Origin: Arcuatula senhousia | Lineage: Eukaryota > Mollusca > Bivalvia > Mytilida > Mytilidae | Length of the DNA stretch: 64,000 nucleotides | Reading direction: 5' to 3' | Assembly (NCBI GenBank): GCA_963971305.1 | Contig: OZ020303.1 | Coordinates: forward strand, 20,147,184 to 20,211,183 | Shown here: piece after piece, positions 57,256 through 64,000 of the stretch | Numbering within the stretch: the stretch's first letter is position 1 | Layout: each line of letters starts with the position of its first letter | The notes under the pieces: generated by a model | The model's input: the letters and a program-made list of their open reading frames with translations, nothing else | Told to the model about the DNA's origin: nothing | Database searches by the model: none | Program-made: the position numbers and the translations under genes

Positions 57256-57765
57256 ATTTAATCTATTGCTTTTAACAACCTAGATCATTCCATTTCTTTT
57301 ATTGCTTTTACAACCTAGATCGTTCCATTTCTTCGATTGCTTTTACAACCTAGATCGTTCCATTTCTTCTATTGCTTTTACAACCTAGATTTCGTCCCAT
57401 TTCTTCTATTGCTTTTTACAACCTGGATCGTTCCATTTCTTCTATTGCTTTTACAACCTAGATTTCGTTCCATTTCTTCTATTGCCTTTACAACCTAGAT
57501 CGCCCCATTTCTTCTATTGCCTTTACAACCTAGATCGCCCCATTTCTTCTTTTGCTTTTACGACCTAGATCGTCCCATTTCTTCTTTTGCTTTTACGACC
57601 TAGATCGTTCCATTTCTTCTATTGCCTTTACAACCTGGATCGTTCCATTTCTTCTATTGCTTTTACAACCTAGATCGTTCCATTTCTTCTATTGCTTTTA
57701 CAACCTAGATTATTCCATTTCTTCTATTGCTTTTACAACCTAGATCGTTCCATTTCTTCTATTAG
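57256..57765 (+). repeat. 35-bp minisatellite, ~14 copies
   Basis: Repeats of a 35-bp unit built from CTTCTATTGCTTTTACAACC and TAGATCGTTCCATTT, with variants (TATTGCC, TTTTGC, ACGACC, TTTCG). Edge units are the most diverged. The open frame at 57552-57743 is a repeat translation. Confidence 0.95.
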
Positions 57766-60700
57766 TGATTTTTGCAAGTCGACTTTGTTCCATGAGTTCA
57801 TAATGAAGAGTTGCTTGTGACATATAGTTCCTGTTCAGGATGACCGAGTCCTGAGTTTTATAAGTATAAAGCGGTTGCCTAAAAAATATGGGCAGTTTAG
57901 AAATATAATACATGTACCTAAAATGTTTTCCCCTTCAGTATTTATTTGGATAAGTTATTTTTGGATAAGATATATATTAACATTAAATTTTGTGTCTGTC
58001 GTTGAGATTTAAAAAAAAAATCATTAGCACCTTAATGAACTTAAATTAAATGCTAGCTGCAACATATTTTGTTGACCCTTGTAATAAAATATCCTAGCGA
58101 AGTCAATTAGGTGGTCATGGCAGTGACAAGTGACTAGCTGTTTCCTCAAAATCAGAATTGAAAGTGCGATAGGTTGACATGCCAATCATTCTTCCCTAAT
58201 AGGTTCTCTAAAATTACAGGACAGATACATAATTAGAAAAAAATAGTTTAAAAGAAGTACATGCGCTTTTGTTTTGAGATCACTTCAGAATTTTAGAAGC
58301 AATATAGCAATCATATATATCCCTTTTAAAACTACTTGTATATTACTTTAAAGATGCTTACTTGAAGGATTTCAAATGAGTTTGGTATTGATACATTAAC
58401 TTGTTTTTTAACAATAAATATTTTAAGCTAGTTATTTTTTACAGTTTGTGTCATTAACCAGACAAGGTGCAGTTCAATATTAGGTGCATGGACCTTTCTT
58501 GTAATGTTGTTTTTAATTTAACCTAAATACTTTTCTCAACTGGTTGAGAATGTTCATCCCGAGGTCCAACCACTTTTTTTACCGCTGCGGGAACCCAGTT
58601 GCTTAAAATACCGAGGCTTCACTATAGAGCGCCATAACACTAATGACGATTCGGAGAGCTTTATCCACCGAGCGACTGGTATGTATGTGCACCATGGGTT
58701 TTGAATTTGGTATCTCTATCATTTTATATACCGGATATTGCAAACCATAGTGGGGCACCGTGTAGGGAAATGACACGTTTCTTTCGCACGAAAACAACAA
58801 GAGTGTCGGCACGGGTAGAAACCGAAGGATGACCTACAGTAGACTAAATTGCCCGATCTTGTGCCCAATCGTACTTCTTAAACATTTCATGTTTATTGCA
58901 CTATCTACTCAATTTTCATCCCGCCGATTCAGATTTGTGCTGCTTTATAGTAAGGAATTAGCCTTAATAAAATTCTTATTCAAGCTTACTTCCTCTAATA
59001 CTAAATTCAGGCTTTTTTAATACTTTTTAGATGTACGTTTTACATGTTTATGTATTGCTGAATCTAGAATGCCACAAAGGTCACGTCTGAGTACCAAAAA
59101 AAAATAAATTGGTTTGGCCAAGAGTAATATTAGTTAATAATTGGTCAACCCTTAAACAGCTTACAAAAGCTGCAGGTATGTATTAAGGCTGTTTTCAATT
59201 GCATAGTTTCCAAATACACCAGTCTTTTATCATCCTCGGAAACTCGAGAAGATCCCCTGGGTTTCCGAGGATGGTCTTTCATTTATAGTGTGATTTTTTT
59301 CCCATATAACAGTTTTATCTTTAAGTTAATAGAAATACCCGGTAAAACCATAAAAGGCCAAAGTAAGTCATAGTTGTACCATGAGGTAAGGATGTTTATG
59401 GGTAAGAAACCCCGAGGACAGGCGGTCCGATGCAGGGCCTTAATTACTGTATTTGTTATGGTTCACAATTGATCACTAAATGAGATGTAATTCTTGGATA
59501 TTCATAACAGATATCTAATGTATATTTTAATATTAGGAATGGTAATCTAAAATTTAGTTATACCAGATTTAATATGATAGTTAAAAAAAAACAGGATTTC
59601 GACAATTTACCATATGACTGTTCAATAAATGTTGATTATAAAATGCAAGTCGCGTGGTTAATAATGCAAAGTACTCACACGGTCATTGAAGCTTTATCTA
59701 GTCATTATGAAATGTCAGACGATTACAAAATCTAATTATGATCTATCAAAACAAGCAGTCAACCATCAAAAGAACTGTCCTAAACATTTATTACATAATG
59801 TGCTTAGTATTACAAAGATCTTATATAGTCAAAAAAGGTTGTAGAATAAAAACTTTTCTTGACTGCTGAAACTCCGAAAGCTCACACCTTAGGGAATAAG
59901 AAATTACCAGGCATTTTAGCGTTTACCTTTATTGTTACTGTTTGTATCGTCGGTCCTTTTTAAATTCAAATGGTATGTCACACCATCTGTACATCGAGCA
60001 TCTTGTTTCTGTGATCTTTGCAAAAACAGGAAAATGTCATGAATGTTAAGCATAATAATTTAGGGATAGTTTAATATTCATTCATGAAGGAGTTCTTGAC
60101 ACGGAAAAAATGTAGGTATTGTAAACTTCAATGCGCTTCGTGACATGCGCTACGAGCAAAGCATCTCAGTAAAGAACATTCTAGGGCCTAGCTACAATGA
60201 TGAAGCCCGGCCTTGGTAAATTTTCATGTGCACAAAAAAAACGGTAAGCAAATCCATATTGTAGCTACATATGGACCGATCTAGAATGTTGAATAATCAA
60301 CCAGTGTATAACCATATATCGTGCTGACCTTGTATCCTAAGTCTGCTACTTTTTTATTGCTATTTTAGAGCCCCATTTATGTCTATCTCTCTAGTAATGC
60401 TGAATCGCGCTGCTTGAGGGTTAAGGAATAATAAATTTAATATGTTTTGGCTAAAATAAATCTGGTATTAAAGGATCTTAATGTATTTTATTACTCATGT
60501 ACCGGTCAAGGCTCTTAATAAATAATCAACTGATATTAACAGTAAAACTACAGCAAATGATTGGATTATGGCTTTTCTGATACAAGGAAGTTGTTTATCT
60601 GTAATTTGCAACACTATAATCTTTTATACAAGAAAAAGATGAAAAAGTTCTTATTACCATGTTAATCGCCCTATGAAAATCTATCTATTGGAGCTAGGGC

Positions 60701-61023
60701 GTAAAACACAATGTCGCCTACTAACTCATGTTATAAATGAAGTCAAAGTCATAAACACTATTTGCTTTTTCCACTTAATGATCATCCATGTCCATTTTAT
60801 AATGCGAAAATATAACTCTCAGTCCATTTCTTTACAACCATTTGTGGGTTTCGTGTGGGGATTAAACTGGAAACAGCACTAAGCTTTGTCCACTTAGATC
60901 GTCCAAATCCTGACGTCAGGTCAGGCCGCTTTGTCTACATTTTGTGATTTTTGCCCAAAGAGGATGGGGTAATATTGCATGATTTGAAATTTGGCAGAGT
61001 TGTCCAGAACAAAAATTGTACAA
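57766..61023. other. No gene seen
   Basis: About 3.2 kb of AT-rich DNA. A near-perfect hairpin (CATCCTCGGAAACTC / GGGTTTCCGAGGATGG) is at 59231-59274. Confidence 0.5.
59231..59274. repeat. Hairpin, CATCCTCGGAAAC family
   Basis: Inverse halves of about 15 bp around GAGAAGATCC; related to 7321-7366. Confidence 0.6.
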
Positions 61024-61425
61024 AGAAGCAGAGGTACCAATGGTGTATCCGAATGTCAAAAGTCCGGAAGGGCAGAGACAAAACCAGTAAACACCAACAA
61101 GAACGGGACAAAAGCAGACAACATGTAAAACATGGAAACACAAAATAACTGAACATCAATCAACAACGTGAACTCGATTCGAAACAAGGGTGAACTCAGG
61201 TGCTCCGGAAGAGTAAGCAGGTCCTGCTTGCTATAGCACACCCGTCGCACTGCCAATAGTCCATTCAGCGTGTCAAATCCGGTAAAGGAAGACAAAACAA
61301 TACCCTATGACAAACTAACATCTGCACTCATCTGTGAGATCGAAATCCCATATTTGTCTATAAGTGCATGATGTCTTCCGTAAAATTTCTTGAGTGAAGA
61401 CAGCAACCGAGGAGCAACCTATACG
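61024..61425 (-). repeat. 3' fragment of Penelope-like element (subfamily C)
   Basis: On minus it covers the last coding part (near GATTTCGATCTCACAGATGA), the GTCTTCCTTTACCGGATTTG block and the whole 3' UTR to GGTACCTCTGCTT. It matches 37030-37385 in order. 5'-truncated. Confidence 0.75.
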
Positions 61426-61576
61426 ATTTTCATGCTTGGTCACTTTTTCCTGTTTGTGACTAGGTCAATATGAAAATGTCGTTGAAGCTTCTCTCTGTAC
61501 ATGGAAATGATTTAAAATTGAAAGGATGGTTCCGTACCCCCGAAATTGAACGTGCTGAGCACCTTTCAGACCTAAT

Positions 61577-61672
61577 AGACCATTGAAATCCATAACACAC
61601 CCTAGAAATCCGTAACAACCCCTCAAATCCTTAACACATCCCAAAAATCCATAGCACACCTCTAAAAAATTA
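61577..61672. repeat. Short degenerate tandem repeat (~21 bp)
   Basis: About four to five units of AAATCC.TA.CACACC with variable spacers. Confidence 0.55.
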
Positions 61673-61931
61673 AAATGCTCAATTTGAAAGAAAAAGAAAA
61701 AAATTATCTCTAGAAAGGTTTTCCAAGTTGCATATGATTTCACAGATTTTTTTATCAGACACCGATTTCTTCGTGACCGACTTTTTGAGCAGGGTTATAA
61801 GAAAATATACGTCTCATACGATCCCTAAAAAATTCTTGCTTCGTTTTCAGCCACTAGTAGAAAAGTTCAAAATTGACTTAAAAGATATGATAGTTAATTG
61901 TTTTAATTAGTGTTTGACTGGTCTGCTGTAC

Positions 61932-62195
61932 TGAGATGATATCCCTATTGTGTCTTACAACTATGTTGTGTTCTATGGTCATTACCGGATCCTAAGATTG
62001 CAATGGAAGAGGGAGGTTTGGCGCCATAAAACCTGGTTTAACCCACCATTTCGTTTGAAATGCCTGTACCAAGTCAGGACCATTGCGATCCACCAATTCT
62101 CCGGTGTGACTGATTCGTTTTTGTCATTTTCTCTGGACTATGAGATTGATCATTCAAGTTCGGTAGCTTTGTTATTACCTTTATTATACATATGA
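61932..62195 (+). repeat. Dispersed repeat, copy 2 (CCATAAAACCTGG)
   Basis: Matches 52990-53225. It has an extra GCGATCCACC relative to copy 1 after GTCAGGACCATT. The 81-codon frame here is not conserved as coding. Confidence 0.7.
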
Positions 62196-62749
62196 CACGA
62201 GCATAAGCGAGGCATTTTAGAAATTATAAGTATGGGTTATTTTATGAAAATGTCATAATATAGCACTTGCACTGTATGCCTGAATGGAAATAGGTAAAAA
62301 TGAACTATATTGCTTCAATGCACCAATATTCATCAATAAAGATATTAAACTTTATGTCTTACTATATTTTGATTACTTGTCATCAGAAGGACAGATGAAG
62401 ACATTTTCAAACTTAATTTTTATGGACTTAAGTATATACATGTACATGCAATAATGATATGCAACATCAATTAATAATTTCATAATATACGTCATGATTG
62501 AATATGTGCATTTCTATATTTTGAAAACATTTTAGAAACAGTATATAATATGGCTACTTGCATATCATACCCCATTTCTCCCTCGACCAATATAAATCCC
62601 TCGAGCTAAAGCTCTCGGCCGGAAGATATGAGATTTGATATGAAAACAGCCATATGATATTTTATATCTATCAGAAACACTGCTCCATTATACCAGCATG
62701 ATATAAATGCTTCAAAACAATGAAATAATCGTTGAGTATTTATGTTTCT
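62196..62749. other. No gene seen; hairpin-like region
   Basis: Contains ATATCATACCCC ... CCCTCGAGCTAAAGCTCTCGG ... ATATGAGATTTGATAT at about 62563-62650, similar in layout to 56508-56580. Confidence 0.4.
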
Positions 62750-63060
62750 TCACCCGTTCGGGTTCTTGGTGGCGAAAAGGCCCGAAGCAGCACAAAAGCT
62801 TGTCCGTAAAAGTCCGCTAAAGAGGGGTCAGAAACCTGGCATCGAGGTTGCTTTGCCCACAGAACCAGTAGGATTCCCATGCAAAAGGATATAAAATTAT
62901 CCGTTCCTACACATTATATTTCTCCAGTGGCAGTCAAAACTCCCCTCCCCGATTGACCTTATGTCCCCATTCCTACAACTTTATTTTCATCTAATGTTAA
63001 TTGTATCACCACTTTCATATTCATCTCCCTGATATAGCCGAAATCAGGCTGCTTGGTATT
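62750..63060 (+). repeat. SINE-like dispersed repeat, diverged copy
   Basis: Begins ACCCGTTCGGGTTCTTGGTGG and GGCCCGAAGCAGCACAAAAG, matching the start of the 8300 copy (GTGGCGAATAGGCCCGCAGCAGAG). It ends CTGATATAGCCGAAATCAGG rather than with the (ACTC)n tail. Confidence 0.5.
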
Positions 63061-63674
63061 GTTCGTAAGTTGAATTTATATTGTTTGAGTACTGGAATGA
63101 TTATATGCTTAAAGTATTACTTTCAAGCTTATCAACAGTAATTATTATCATTTAGATTTTTTGGGGAGTGGTTGATCTTACCACTTTTGAGACGATGTTC
63201 TTGAGATGCGTGGAACTAATATGTACTGTAAAATTTTATTGTTGAACTTTTTCTGTTACAATTTATGGTATGGAATAAATGCAATGAATATTATAAAGAC
63301 TTAGTTGCTTCAAGGTTTATAGACTATTTAGTACTCTATTTGACAACCAGCAGTAAATTGATAACTTCCCAGGGATATCTAAGTAAATAAACAATAAAAC
63401 CAAATAACTTAGGGACATATAAAATATAAACTACAAAGTTATTTTATGTTTGAGTTGAAGAAGTAATGATAAAACTATATGGGTATTCGAATTTCAAAAT
63501 CTTCTTAATGAAGACAATAGTAAGAGACATAGTACGGAAACACAAAAAAAACGAAATAAGGCTTCCGTCGGAAACGCAATCATAATAACAGAAGTGTAAC
63601 AGGTTTCTCATTGCACGCCCGTTACACAGTAGCAGTGATGGTTACTTATGGAGTTTAAATATTGTTCCTATTTC

Positions 63675-64000
63675 TCGGCCCAGTATATAGAGAACAAACT
63701 AGCAGCAGAACATAGTTTGTCACAAGAGGCGACTAAGGGCTTTAAGATTTTGACGATGGACCCACGGAGCGATGGAGTTGTCTACCTTAAGTGGATTGAT
63801 AGGGCGACCTTCATGTGCAATTGACGATTCATTATTCGGAAAGCCTGATACGTGTGTATGTGCCATTGTTTATTGTCCTGTCGGCGATGTTTCTGCCATT
63901 TCCCTTTTCTAGAAAATTTTCTATCCATTTGTTTCTTTCTTATCATCTTCATTTCATGTTTCATCGCCCTGATATAACATAAACAAGAAATTCTAGGGCG
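63675..64000 (+). repeat. SINE-like dispersed repeat, diverged copy at window edge
   Basis: GCAGCAGAACATAGTTTGTC, AAGAGGCGACTAAGGGCTTT and GATTTTGACG parallel the 8340-8400 region of the first copy. It ends near CCCTGATATAACATAAACAAG; the window stops here. Confidence 0.5.

Noticed and set aside
57552..57743. 63-codon open frame
   Set aside because: Translation of the 35-bp minisatellite.

Overview
This is a eukaryotic window, almost certainly from a bivalve mollusc and most likely a mytilid mussel. The DNA is AT-rich, its few recognisable genes are split by GT-AG introns, and it is packed with repeat families that I recall as typical of mussel genomes: the 'AGCTCACCTG...' element, the tandem repeat containing TACGCCTGACGCGCG, the GCGTAAAACACCAACTCACTC tail and the GGCGGATCC MITE. 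The species call is from memory, not from a search. I see no rRNA, tRNA, CRISPR or clear single-copy housekeeping gene. Nearly everything supportable is a mobile element or a gene that looks mobile-element borne.

Layout. 0-8.9 kb: repeats only (MITE, an old direct duplication, a module repeat, a 1.46-kb Helentron-like element, a SINE-like repeat). 8.9-13.1 kb: a decayed Penelope-like element with the GIY-YIG domain in front of the reverse transcriptase (permuted, Naiad-like), split by a second Helentron-like element. 15.7-25.5 kb: a BEL/Pao LTR retrotransposon with broken gag and pol. Its gag is split by a minus-strand LINE, whose 3' UTR is in turn split by an element with about 550-bp inverted arms. 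A 359-bp tandem array lies before the 3' LTR. 26.8-31.7 kb: spliced 3' exons of a RecQ-like helicase (minus). 32.4-33.6 kb: a foldback, Mutator-like element with arms rich in GGCCAGGCC and a 10-bp target duplication. 34-37.7 kb: two more Penelope-like fragments. 38.2-51.7 kb: a spliced Pif1-like helicase with a long C-terminal extension and a PHD finger (minus). Its 9.9-kb second intron contains a complete Harbinger transposon (40.5-46.8 kb, both proteins apparently intact) and a P-superfamily transposase preceded by an RFX-like winged-helix domain (47.5-49.9 kb, plus). 52-64 kb: no genes seen; minisatellite, hairpins and repeat fragments.

How it fits together. Pif1, RecQ and the RFX/P-type transposase lie within 25 kb and are not typical host genes in form. 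They could be remains of one large helicase-carrying DNA transposon, or a nest of unrelated insertions; the sequence alone does not decide. Several layers can be ordered in time because filled and empty sites occur in the same window: Helentron-like into Penelope-like, Penelope-like into a short dispersed repeat, inverted-arm element into LINE into BEL, MITE into Harbinger into a Pif1 intron. Several frameshifts in otherwise coherent coding sequence sit in A/T homopolymers, so some apparent pseudogenes may be assembly errors.
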